Shown here piece after piece: positions 9,203-16,787 of a stretch of 53,407 bases of DNA. A program made the translations under genes and the position numbers. The notes under the pieces are model-generated. The model was not told the DNA's origin, did not search any database, and saw only the letters and a list, made by a program, of their open reading frames with translations. Each line of letters begins with the position of its first letter. The first letter of the stretch is position 1. This DNA comes from Syntrophus aciditrophicus (GTDB lineage Bacteria; Desulfobacterota; Syntrophia; Syntrophales; UBA5619), in NCBI GenBank assembly GCA_020726025.1, contig DYTH01000003.1, positions 1 to 53,407 on the forward strand. The letters are read 5' to 3'.

Positions 9203-9367
9203 TGATGAAGCATCATCTGCCACCATAATTATGAACTCTTCGCTGTGCGCCATGCTGACTTGCTCCAGATAAAGGGATATGCTCACTGTGTTCATCATCT
9301 CCGTGGTCATGAAATCAGTATAGCCATCCCATGGGCTGACCGCCGCATATTTATAACGGAATTTGGG
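9203..9367 (-). pseudogene. IS630-type transposase remnant
   Basis: Reading leftward, a 55-codon stretch runs PKFRYKYAAVSPWDG through LEQVSMAHSEEFIIMV to DDASS. This resembles the middle of IS630-family DDE transposases, where a YGAVSP.DG segment is followed by a strand and a catalytic D.A..H motif. The similarity stops right after DDASS; the downstream catalytic half and the N-terminal helix-turn-helix are missing, and no terminal inverted repeats were found. This is decayed debris of an insertion sequence, recognised from memory of the family only. Confidence 0.5.
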
Positions 9368-9596
9368 TCCCGTGATTTTATATTTATTTTTCGTGAACGG
9401 GGTTAAACGAATATTTACATTCCAAATTGAATCAGGCTTGCATTGCATCTACATAACGGCGAGTAAGATAAAGAAAATCCAGTTTGGGAATGACAGGGAC
9501 GTAAAAGAGCAACGATCATCTTTTTTTAACTGCCTGTCCGGCGGGGCAAAATTTTTTTCAAGTCGCTTATTATCAAATAATATCAACCACATTACC

Positions 9597-9616
9597 TATG
9601 TCGGTGCACCGACATA
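9597..9616. promoter_or_regulatory. Perfect 20-bp palindrome upstream of the parB-like gene
   Basis: TATGTCGGTGCACCGACATA is identical to its own reverse complement. It lies 160 bases before the ATG of the ParB-like gene. Its inner 16 bases (TGT...ACA) have the length and end bases of a parS site but a different centre. It could be a parS-like site or a dimeric repressor operator. There is no T-tract, so a terminator is unlikely. Confidence 0.45.
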
Positions 9617-9776
9617 CCCCTTCAGTAACGGATGAATTGAATCCCCCTGAGCGGCGTCTGATTACGGCTTCGGGACATTGTCAAAAAAACTAAATATTGC
9701 AAATATTATCGAAATAATGGATATAGCGGGCAAAATGTCGCGTCCCCCAACCACCAAATTTTGAAAGGAGCCTCCC

Positions 9777-10565
9777 ATGGCAACAATGACCCCGCCTCCC
9801 TCGTCAACCTATCAGAAAGGACAATTCTACCAAATTCCCATCACGGACTTTAGACCGGACCCCGACCAGCCTCGCAAGTTCGTCGATCCCGGCCCTCTCG
9901 CCGAGCTTGCCGCCTCAATCGCCAAACACGGCATTGTCCAGCCGCTCCTTTTTCGCGATGCGGGGCAGGGTTGGCTCTATATCGTCTCCGGCGAACGCCG
10001 CTATCTCGCCGCCCAGCAGGTGGGTTTGACCGTGCTTCCGGCGATCTGCGTCGAGGGAAACCACGCCGAGATCGCCCTGGTCGAAAATTTACAGCGTCAG
10101 GATCTCACTGCCGTTGAGGAAGCGGAGGCGCTCCAGCGGCTTATGGACGAACAGAATTATACACAGGAACAGTTGGGAGACATACTCGGGAAAGCCCGCA
10201 CAACCATCACCGAGATAATGCTCCTGAACCGCCTTCCCCTGCAAATTCGCGACGAATGCCGTGGAGATCGCTCAATTTCCCGGGCTGCCCTGATCGAAAT
10301 TGCCCGTAAAAAACAGGAGCGTTCGATGTTCACCGCCTACACCGCCTTTCGGGACAAACAGCAACAGGGAAAGCGGGAAGTTAAGAAAAAAGACCCCAAC
10401 AATCCCGTTTACGCGCTGAGCACAGTGGAAAGGACCACGGCCAAAATCAGCACGATCGACACATCGGCATGGGCAGAAGACGACCGGGAGAGTTTCCGCG
10501 TCTCCCTCGTTAATCTCCAAACCGGGATAGAAAATTATCTGAATCCGCACCCGGAACTGGCATGA
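9777..10565 (+). CDS. Orphan ParB/Spo0J-family DNA-binding protein
   Basis: 262 aa. The N-terminal ParB/sulfiredoxin-like domain is clear: IPITDFRPDPDQPRK (20-34), GIVQPLLFR, the CTPase-type box SGERRYLAA (about 71-79) and ALVENLQRQDLTAVEEA (about 101-117). A helix-turn-helix follows (YTQEQLGDILGKARTTITEIMLL). The C-terminal 80 residues are charged and divergent. Canonical ParB is about 280-300 aa and sits beside parA; here no ParA is present in the window, so chromosome segregation is unlikely to be its only role. A strong ribosome-binding site (AGGAG, 7-8 bases upstream) supports the ATG. Neighbours are an IS remnant upstream and the pilin gene downstream. It may be a Noc-like regulator, a plasmid- or phage-derived ParB, or a second partition factor. 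Confidence 0.88.
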   Translation: MATMTPPPSSTYQKGQFYQIPITDFRPDPDQPRKFVDPGPLAELAASIAKHGIVQPLLFRDAGQGWLYIVSGERRYLAAQQVGLTVLPAICVEGNHAEIALVENLQRQDLTAVEEAEALQRLMDEQNYTQEQLGDILGKARTTITEIMLLNRLPLQIRDECRGDRSISRAALIEIARKKQERSMFTAYTAFRDKQQQGKREVKKKDPNNPVYALSTVERTTAKISTIDTSAWAEDDRESFRVSLVNLQTGIENYLNPHPELA

Positions 10566-10757
10566 CGGCGCCTGAAGGGTAAACAGGAGTCATTCAGGGG
10601 TCAATCCGATGCCGGGAGGCGTTCATCCGGGAAAATGACGGGGCGGTCCGTGAAGAACACGGATTCGGGGACGCGGCAATCACTGAACATCGCCTCGCCA
10701 TGCCTTCGTGAAAAACTTAATCCCCTTGTATTTGCTTGCATCTATCAATAGTATCGG

Positions 10758-10809
10758 CCTGCATGGATATGTGGCATCGATACGTGGCATTGACAAGTGG
10801 CATTGATGT
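10758..10809 (+). repeat. Four head-to-tail 13-bp repeats in front of pilA
   Basis: Three units begin exactly 13 bases apart at 10771, 10784 and 10797 and share GTGGCATYGA at their start. A degenerate fourth unit (10758-10770) keeps GCATGGATA. The last unit overlaps the -24 element of the sigma-54 promoter. Such phased copies are just over one helical turn apart and could be activator sites or echo copies of the -24 box. Confidence 0.8.
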
Positions 10810-10813
10810 TGCT
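10798..10813 (+). promoter_or_regulatory. Sigma-54 (-24/-12) promoter of pilA
   Basis: TGGCATTGATGTTGCT matches the TGGCAC-N5-TTGCW consensus with correct spacing between the invariant GG and GC pairs. Transcription would start near 10824, leaving a 5' leader of about 108 bases. Type IV pilin genes are commonly driven by sigma-54 with the PilS/PilR pair, which is established for other proteobacteria; the regulator itself is not in this window. Confidence 0.75.
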
Positions 10814-10931
10814 TTACGATAGTGCAGTCAACGACGAGGAAAGGAGGGACGCCGGGAAAACAAAAATTCGGTTAATCCAGGGGAAACAGTTAGACAACAA
10901 CCTACACTAAATAGAAAAGGAGAAAAAAATC

Positions 10932-11312
10932 ATGTTTAGTACATTTCACAAAAAAAACAGCAAGGGCTTCACGTTGATCGAACTCATGATCGTTATCGCC
11001 ATTATCGGCATCCTGGCGGCTATCGCCATCCCGCAGTTCACCTCCTACAAGACGAGAGGCTACAATACCGCGGCGAAATCCGACCTGAAAAATGCCTACA
11101 CGGCCGCGCAGGCCTATTTCAGCGACTACCCGGCTGCTACGATGGTCGTGGGGAATCTTACCTCGTACGGTTACAAAGCGTCATCGACAGTTACCCTTAC
11201 CGTTACGACCGGCACGCAGGCGGCTCTTGGCATGAGGGCTATTGGCTCCGCCGGAGGCGGCACAGGCAATATCACCTATTCCGTGAACAGCGCCGGAACG
11301 ATAACGCCTTAA
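10932..11312 (+). CDS. pilA: Type IV major pilin (PilA-like)
   Basis: 126-aa prepilin. A 12-residue basic leader ends in Gly and is followed by the class III cleavage motif G^[18 protein letters not shown], with Phe at +1 and Glu at +5 of the mature protein; PilD would cut and methylate there. The hydrophobic alpha-1 helix leads into a short globular domain rich in Thr, Gly, Ala and Ser. There are no cysteines, so the usual C-terminal disulfide loop is missing. Mature length is about 114 aa, shorter than Pseudomonas pilins (about 145-150) but longer than Geobacter-type truncated pilins. The Thr/Ser-rich C-terminus would suit O-glycosylation by the membrane glycosyltransferases downstream, which is inference. 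The gene has its own sigma-54 promoter and terminator, so it is a single-gene unit. A minor pilin or a type II secretion pseudopilin is less likely given promoter strength. Confidence 0.9.
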   Translation: MFSTFHKKNSKGFTLIELMIVIAIIGILAAIAIPQFTSYKTRGYNTAAKSDLKNAYTAAQAYFSDYPAATMVVGNLTSYGYKASSTVTLTVTTGTQAALGMRAIGSAGGGTGNITYSVNSAGTITP

Positions 11313-11331
11313 TTATCCCCGTTTCAATGGG

Positions 11332-11363
11332 AAAAGGGCGAGGATTTTCCCTCGCCCTTTTTT
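11332..11363 (+). terminator. Rho-independent terminator of pilA
   Basis: AAAAGGGCGAGG pairs perfectly with CCTCGCCCTTTT (11350-11361) around a 6-base loop, and the run of six T ends at 11363. It lies 20 bases after the pilin stop codon and overlaps the track start (11364) of the next ORF, which argues for a later start of that gene. Confidence 0.92.
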
Positions 11364-11435
11364 ATGGCTGGGCCTTCGCTTCGAAAATATTGTAACCAGA
11401 CGCAAATCAGCAGGGTAAAAAGCAGGCGACTCCCG

Positions 11436-13211
11436 ATGGGAACAATTCCACGACAAAATAAAACATTTTTGATCTGCGCACTCCTTTCTCTGGCAGTCCT
11501 TGTCGTCTTCCGGCAGACGCTCACTTTCGATTTCATCGATTATGACGACGCGTTGTATGTCGTAAAAAACCCCTCTCTTCTCTATGGATTGACCAAAGAG
11601 GGGTTGGCGTGGGCCGCAGGCTCGCTGTACGCCGCGAACTGGCACCCCCTGACGCTGCTTTCTTTTCTGGTTGATTACGAGCTGTACGGCATGAATCCGG
11701 GCGGGTATCACCTGACAAACACGCTCATTCACCTTCTCGGCGGCCTGTTTTTGTTTTTCGCCTTCCGGGAGATGACCGGAAATAGCTGGAAAAGCTGCCT
11801 CGTTGCGGCAATTTTTCTTCTCCATCCCCTCCATGTGGAACCAGTCGCCTCGGTGGCGGGGCGAAAGGATGTTTTAAGCGGTTTTTTCTGGGCGCTGACG
11901 ATTCTCGCCTATGCCCGCTACACGAGAAAACCTGTTTTATGGGCTTATTTATTGACATGTTTCTTTTTTATCCTCGGGCTTATGTCAAAGGCGACCGTGG
12001 TTACACTGCCCCTCGTCCTTCTTCTCCTCGATTACTGGCCATTGAACCGATTTAACGAAATTTCCGAAGAACATTCAGCGCCTTTCGATAACCGTTTATT
12101 CTTCCCGAAGGCATCCCCTGCGCGACTGCTGACAGAGAAGATACCCTTCCTGCTTCTATCTGGCGTTGCGGGCCTGCTGACCTGGAAGGCCCAAACCGGC
12201 GCCGCGGCAATCGCCCCGCTGTTCGAGCTTGATTTCACCACCCGCGTCGGCAACGTGGCCCATTCCTTTCTCATGTACATCGGAAAGACCATCCGGCCGG
12301 TTGATCTTTCCTTCTTCTACCCGTATCATCCAGCCGGTAAAACCGGCTGGATTCTTCCGGCTGTGCTGCTTTTTACGGCCGTCGGCGCCCTCGGCCTGCG
12401 TCTGAGAAAATCCGCCCCCTGGTTTATCGTCGGCTGGCTGTGGTTTGTCCTGACGATGCTGCCGACAATCGGAATTGTCCAGGCAGGCTCGCAGTCCATG
12501 GCGGATCGTTACACCTATATCCCCATGATCGGCCTTTCCGTCATTGCCGTGTGGGGCAGCGGCATCTACAAACCATCCCGAAAGGGCAACATGATATTTG
12601 CCGCAACCTGGCTTGTCGTTTTATCGCTGCTTATCGCCGACAGCAAATGCCAGACAACATACTGGCAGAACAGCCGCACCCTTTTTGAACACGCGCTTTC
12701 CACAACAGAGGGCAATTATCTTGCCCACAATAATCTGGGGGCGTTCTTTATGAAACAGAATCAATACGATTCGGCCGAACGCCATTTTCGCGAGGCGCTG
12801 CGGATTAAGCCCGGCTATGCCGATGCGGGAATCAATCTGGCGCAGATTATGCTCATAAAAGGTAAAACCGTCGAAGCCGAGACCTCGTTTCGCAATGTAC
12901 TGAACTTCCATCCCGATAACGACCGCGCCAGAAGACTGCTCTGCGATTTCCTGCTGACAACGGGAAAAAACAGGGAGGCGATTGTGTGCTATGATAAGGC
13001 CGCAGCGGCAAGCCCCGACAATCCGGAACTGCAAAACAACCTCGCTGTGGCGCTCGCGGGAAACAACCAGATCGATGAGGCGATTATTCATCTCGAACGG
13101 GCGCTGCGCCTGCAACCGGGCTTCAAGGACGCAAAGAGAAATCTCGACCTGCTCCGGACGAAAAATGAAACCACCGGCAAAAAGACAGCCGCTTCCCCGA
13201 AAACCCCCTGA
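11436..13211 (+). CDS. TMTC-like GT-C membrane glycosyltransferase with C-terminal TPRs
   Basis: 591 aa from the ATG at 11436. The N-terminal two thirds is multi-pass membrane protein with features of the TMTC/O-mannosyltransferase-like family: a DYDDALYV acidic motif in the first outer loop, NWHPLTLLSFLVDYELYG, and HPLHVEPVASVAGRKDVLSG. The C-terminal 160 residues hold about four TPR units (for example NLGAFFMKQNQYDSAERHF and NLAVALAGNNQIDEAI). Such proteins transfer a lipid-linked sugar to acceptor proteins on the outer face of the inner membrane; the sugar and target are unknown. The track start at 11364 sits directly on the pilA terminator and lacks a ribosome-binding site, so the later ATG is preferred, although its own site (AGGCGA) is weak. 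The product is paralogous to the protein at 15060-16703. Confidence 0.8.
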   Translation: MGTIPRQNKTFLICALLSLAVLVVFRQTLTFDFIDYDDALYVVKNPSLLYGLTKEGLAWAAGSLYAANWHPLTLLSFLVDYELYGMNPGGYHLTNTLIHLLGGLFLFFAFREMTGNSWKSCLVAAIFLLHPLHVEPVASVAGRKDVLSGFFWALTILAYARYTRKPVLWAYLLTCFFFILGLMSKATVVTLPLVLLLLDYWPLNRFNEISEEHSAPFDNRLFFPKASPARLLTEKIPFLLLSGVAGLLTWKAQTGAAAIAPLFELDFTTRVGNVAHSFLMYIGKTIRPVDLSFFYPYHPAGKTGWILPAVLLFTAVGALGLRLRKSAPWFIVGWLWFVLTMLPTIGIVQAGSQSMADRYTYIPMIGLSVIAVWGSGIYKPSRKGNMIFAATWLVVLSLLIADSKCQTTYWQNSRTLFEHALSTTEGNYLAHNNLGAFFMKQNQYDSAERHFREALRIKPGYADAGINLAQIMLIKGKTVEAETSFRNVLNFHPDNDRARRLLCDFLLTTGKNREAIVCYDKAAAASPDNPELQNNLAVALAGNNQIDEAIIHLERALRLQPGFKDAKRNLDLLRTKNETTGKKTAASPKTP

Positions 13212-13253
13212 TCGCCGCAACAGCGGCAAACATACCAAAAGGCGTGATTCCTT

Positions 13254-14981
13254 ATGGACAAACAAGAGACGACAGTGCCAGACAGAAAAAGAAACCTTGC
13301 GCTGCTTGCGGTTTTTGCGGCTTCCGCAGCGATAAAATCCGCCATCTGCATTCTTGCGACCGATCCGATCATATTCAACAAATATCCATATTTTGCCCAG
13401 AAGCTGAGCTCAGGGGCGGATATCGGCGAAAGAATCCTCGATCTGAGCCCGCTTTACCTCTTTCTCGTTACGATATTTTTTGAAATTTTCGGCCCCAACT
13501 GGGATATTCTGACGGCGCTGCAGATAATCCTCGGCAGTTTCAATTGCGTCATCGTGGGGCTTGTCGGGACAAGACTATTCAACCCGGCGGTCGGGATACT
13601 CTCCGCACTCATCCTCATGCTTTACGGAAACATGACCCTGATCGAATGCGCCATCGAGCCGGAGGGCCTCTTTGTTTTCCTCAATTCACTGACGGTTCTT
13701 GCCCTGCTGTGGGCCGCCGGTGATAAAACATCGCCACCGCACCCGGCAAAATGGCTCCCCGGGGGGATATTGATTGGTCTTGCGGCTGTCGCAAAGGCGA
13801 ATGCGCTTTTGATAATCCCCGGCGCGGCCGTCTGGATATGGCTATCCACGAAGGAAAGACGCATCCGGTCTTTGACGCTGCTTCTTCTGGGGGCAGCGCT
13901 CGTAATTGCTCCGGTAACAATCAGGAATTTCTGTCTGTTTGACGATTTTGTCCTTTTGACCGCCGACGGCGGCAAGGTGTTTTTTCATGGCAACGGCCCC
14001 GGCGCAACCGGCATGGAAAGGGCGGACATGCCCGACCAGGGCCTTATCGAAGAGGGGCAAACCGAGCCTGATTACGCCCATGCACTGTTCCGTCAAAAGG
14101 CCCGCGAGGCGACAAAGACCAGCCTCAAACCATCGGAATGTTCATCTTACTGGTTTTCACAAACCCAAAGGCATCTACTCGCCGCTCCAAAGGCCGCACT
14201 TTCCGGTTTTCTGAAGAAATTCCTTCTATTCTGGAACAATTACGAGGTGCACGACCTCGATACAACCTATAAGAGCTATAAAATAATCGGGAAATGGCCG
14301 TTTCTTACTGCGGGGATAATTGCCGCCGCGGGCATCCTCGGCATGATCTTTTCCGCAGGCATGCTCAGGCGGTTTTTTCTTTTGTACTGGATGGTTGCGA
14401 TATACATCGTTTCGGTCGTTGTCTTTTTTGCCGCTTCGCGTTACCGCCTGCCCGCCTTCAATTTTCTCGCAATCTTTGCCGCTGGTTTTCTGTATGAACT
14501 GTACGTTGCCATCAGCGGCAAAAAGCTTGAAAAAACCATCGTCGCCTTTCTGTTGATCCTGGTTTTCCTGGCATTCACCCACCTGCCCTTACGTGACGAA
14601 ATCAGAAAATACGACCTCTGGCAACACATTTCCCGGATAGATTACAGCCTCGGCGGAAGAATGCTGTTCAAAAAAGGAAATTTCCCGGAAGCAGCCCGTG
14701 AATTTGAGAAGGTTGTTTCTGCGGCCCCCGATTTTGTTCCGGCAGTCAACTACCTCGGCAAGACCTGCGCCATTCTCGGCAACTACGACTGCGCGTCGGA
14801 CTGTTTCCGGAAAGTCATCCGGTTAGCGCCCGCTTCCGACGAGGGCTACCTGAATGCCGGCCTTCTGCTTGAACTCCGGGGAAATAAAAGGGAGGCAAGG
14901 CGCTATTTTGAAAAAGCGCAGGCGTTAAACCCCAGAAACGTAAAGACCAGAGATCATCTGAACACCATAAGCCGCGAATGA
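13254..14981 (+). CDS. GT-C (PMT/ArnT-like) membrane glycosyltransferase with TPR tail
   Basis: 575 aa. The first 430 residues contain roughly ten hydrophobic helices with the layout of glycosyltransferase family 39-like GT-C enzymes: a first loop carrying acidic residues (ERILDLSPLYLFL), then an EPEGLF segment and a cluster of Arg/Lys-flanked helices. The C-terminal 110 residues form about three TPR units (MLFKKGNFPEAAREFEKVV, NYLGKTCAILGNYDCASDCF, NAGLLLELRGNKREARRYFEKA). It starts 42 bases after the previous gene and likely shares its transcript. The reaction is expected to be sugar transfer from a polyprenyl-phosphate carrier; substrate and acceptor cannot be read from the sequence. Assignment to the superfamily is firm from topology and TPR architecture, but the exact subfamily is not. 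Confidence 0.75.
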   Translation: MDKQETTVPDRKRNLALLAVFAASAAIKSAICILATDPIIFNKYPYFAQKLSSGADIGERILDLSPLYLFLVTIFFEIFGPNWDILTALQIILGSFNCVIVGLVGTRLFNPAVGILSALILMLYGNMTLIECAIEPEGLFVFLNSLTVLALLWAAGDKTSPPHPAKWLPGGILIGLAAVAKANALLIIPGAAVWIWLSTKERRIRSLTLLLLGAALVIAPVTIRNFCLFDDFVLLTADGGKVFFHGNGPGATGMERADMPDQGLIEEGQTEPDYAHALFRQKAREATKTSLKPSECSSYWFSQTQRHLLAAPKAALSGFLKKFLLFWNNYEVHDLDTTYKSYKIIGKWPFLTAGIIAAAGILGMIFSAGMLRRFFLLYWMVAIYIVSVVVFFAASRYRLPAFNFLAIFAAGFLYELYVAISGKKLEKTIVAFLLILVFLAFTHLPLRDEIRKYDLWQHISRIDYSLGGRMLFKKGNFPEAAREFEKVVSAAPDFVPAVNYLGKTCAILGNYDCASDCFRKVIRLAPASDEGYLNAGLLLELRGNKREARRYFEKAQALNPRNVKTRDHLNTISRE

Positions 14982-15059
14982 TTGCCGCCCGTCGCCATTT
15001 GACTATTAGCAGCGCTCAGGATAAGAGGCTGCCCGACAAAGAACAGTGAGCCCGTTGAG

Positions 15060-16703
15060 ATGGACGATATGAAGGCAAAACCCGAAGATGAGCAAAAAGT
15101 TACCTTGATGCGGCTGGCGATCATGGCTGGTCTGGCGTTTCTTGTTATCTCCGTGTATTGGCCTGCGGCATGGTTTGATTTTATCGAACTGGACGACAAC
15201 CTCTACCTCCTCGAAAATCCGAATATTAAAATGGGGCTGTCGCCGGCGGGAATCAAATGGGCTTTTACCACCTTCCATACAACAAACTGGCATCCCCTGA
15301 CGTGGATTTTGCTGCTTGCCGAATTCAGCCTCTCTGGCCTCAATCCGGCAGGTTTTCACATTGTCGGCGTCCTTCTGCACATTATTAATACGGCGTTGCT
15401 TTTTCTGGTCATGGTGCGGATAACGGGCGGGAAATGGAAGGCAATGGCCGCAGCGGCCCTGTTTGCCGTTCACCCCATGAATATCGAATCCGTGGCATGG
15501 ATCGCGGAGCAAAAGAATCTCCTCAGCACGCTGTTCTGGTTTCTGACGATATTGGCCTATCTGCGTTATGCCAAAAAACCTGGGCCGTCAATTTATCTGG
15601 CAACGCTCGGGCTTTTTGCGCTGGGTCTGATGGCCAAACCGATGCTGGTGAGTCTTCCCTTCATTCTGCTGCTTTTCGATTACTGGCCGCTCGGCCGTCT
15701 TTACCCCGTTCATTTTGTCGAAGGCGCGGAGGCCAACAAAAAAACGGGCATAAAAAAACTGCTAATCGAAAAAATCCCGTTTTTCTCCCTGGCGTTTTTT
15801 TCCGTCCTGCTGACGCTTTACGCGGCCCATGCCGGCGGCGCCATGAAATCACTTGAGACGTTTCCTCTTTACGGTCGCATGGCAAACGCACTGCTCTCCT
15901 ATTCGGCCTACGTTGCCATGCTGCTCTGGCCGTTTGATCTTTCCATCTTTTACCCGCATTCCTCCTTAAAGCCGCTCGGAGACATTTCCGCCGCCTTTTT
16001 CGCCCTATCGGCGACATCCGGGCTGGTTGTATGGAAAGGCTCGAAATACCGATATCTTACGGTCGGATGGCTCTGGTATCTGGTAACGCTTCTGCCGGTC
16101 ATCGGGCTCGTCCAGGTCGGTTTCCAGGAGATGGCCAATCGGTACATGTACGTCCCGTCTATCGGCATTTTTTTGATTTTTGCAATGGGACTTCCGGATA
16201 TCGCAAAACGGTTCAGTAAGATGAAACCCTTTCTGCCGGCGCTGATGGCCCTCCCGGTTGTACTTTTTACCGTCAGCTCGGCTTTTGAGCTTCCCCACTG
16301 GCAAAACACCGAAACGGCATTTACGAGGGCGCTGGAGGTTACAAAAGACAATCATGTCGCCCTGCTCGGCCTCGGCAATCTCTACCAGAAAAAAGGGGAT
16401 ATCAAGGCGGCAGAGACGCATTTCCGCGCGGCCCTCCGTGTAAAGCCGGATTACGCGGAGGCGCACAACAACCTTGCCGTGCTCCTGATGCGAAGCAATC
16501 GCGGCAAGGAGGCGGAGTTCCACCTGCGGGAGGCGATAAGGCATCTCCCGCGTGCGGCCAGGTCCCACAACAACCTTGGCGCCCTGCTCGCCGGACAGGG
16601 AAGATTGCAGGAGGCGCGCCCCTGCTTTGAAAAGGCGCTTGAGATAAACCCGGATTACGCGGAGGCCCGTGCGAACCTCTCTTTGTTACTGGCGGGCAAA
16701 TAG
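15060..16703 (+). CDS. Second TMTC-like GT-C glycosyltransferase with TPRs
   Basis: 547 aa, clearly paralogous to the product of 11436-13211. Shared landmarks in the same order are FIELDDNLYLLENP versus FIDYDDALYVVKNP, NWHPLTW versus NWHPLTL, HPMNIESVAWIAEQKNLLS versus HPLHVEPVASVAGRKDVLS, and LLLFDYWPLGRL versus LLLLDYWPLNRF. Three TPR units end the protein (about 430-545). Family proteins are integral inner-membrane glycosyltransferases whose TPR part faces the acceptor side. An ATG at 15060 is used; a second ATG lies three codons later (15069). There is a 78-base gap from the preceding gene. The pair probably arose by duplication followed by insertion of the PMT-like gene between the copies. 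Confidence 0.8.
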   Translation: MDDMKAKPEDEQKVTLMRLAIMAGLAFLVISVYWPAAWFDFIELDDNLYLLENPNIKMGLSPAGIKWAFTTFHTTNWHPLTWILLLAEFSLSGLNPAGFHIVGVLLHIINTALLFLVMVRITGGKWKAMAAAALFAVHPMNIESVAWIAEQKNLLSTLFWFLTILAYLRYAKKPGPSIYLATLGLFALGLMAKPMLVSLPFILLLFDYWPLGRLYPVHFVEGAEANKKTGIKKLLIEKIPFFSLAFFSVLLTLYAAHAGGAMKSLETFPLYGRMANALLSYSAYVAMLLWPFDLSIFYPHSSLKPLGDISAAFFALSATSGLVVWKGSKYRYLTVGWLWYLVTLLPVIGLVQVGFQEMANRYMYVPSIGIFLIFAMGLPDIAKRFSKMKPFLPALMALPVVLFTVSSAFELPHWQNTETAFTRALEVTKDNHVALLGLGNLYQKKGDIKAAETHFRAALRVKPDYAEAHNNLAVLLMRSNRGKEAEFHLREAIRHLPRAARSHNNLGALLAGQGRLQEARPCFEKALEINPDYAEARANLSLLLAGK

Positions 16704-16787
16704 TTTTCAAATTCATTGAGGACGACGACAATCTCTCTTTTTCGAAAATCGCAAACTCGAGCTGGAACTCTTGCTGAAAGGGATAAC

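Larger units (their letters stand above)
8945..9776. other. Gene-free region between the export operon and parB-like gene
   Basis: No intact gene is visible in these 832 bases. The region holds a transposase remnant (9203-9367) and a perfect palindrome (9597-9616), listed separately. The promoter of the leftward export operon must lie near 8945-9200, and that of the ParB-like gene near 9600-9760, but neither has a convincing -35/-10 pair. AT content rises between about 9500 and 9740. Confidence 0.5.
10566..10931. other. Intergenic region and leader before the pilin gene
   Basis: The first 190 bases hold nothing I can identify apart from a small hairpin (CCGTG-AAGAA-CACGG). The rest contains the 13-bp tandem repeats, the sigma-54-type promoter and a roughly 108-base untranslated leader ending in AAGGAG before the pilin ATG. 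Confidence 0.5.
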
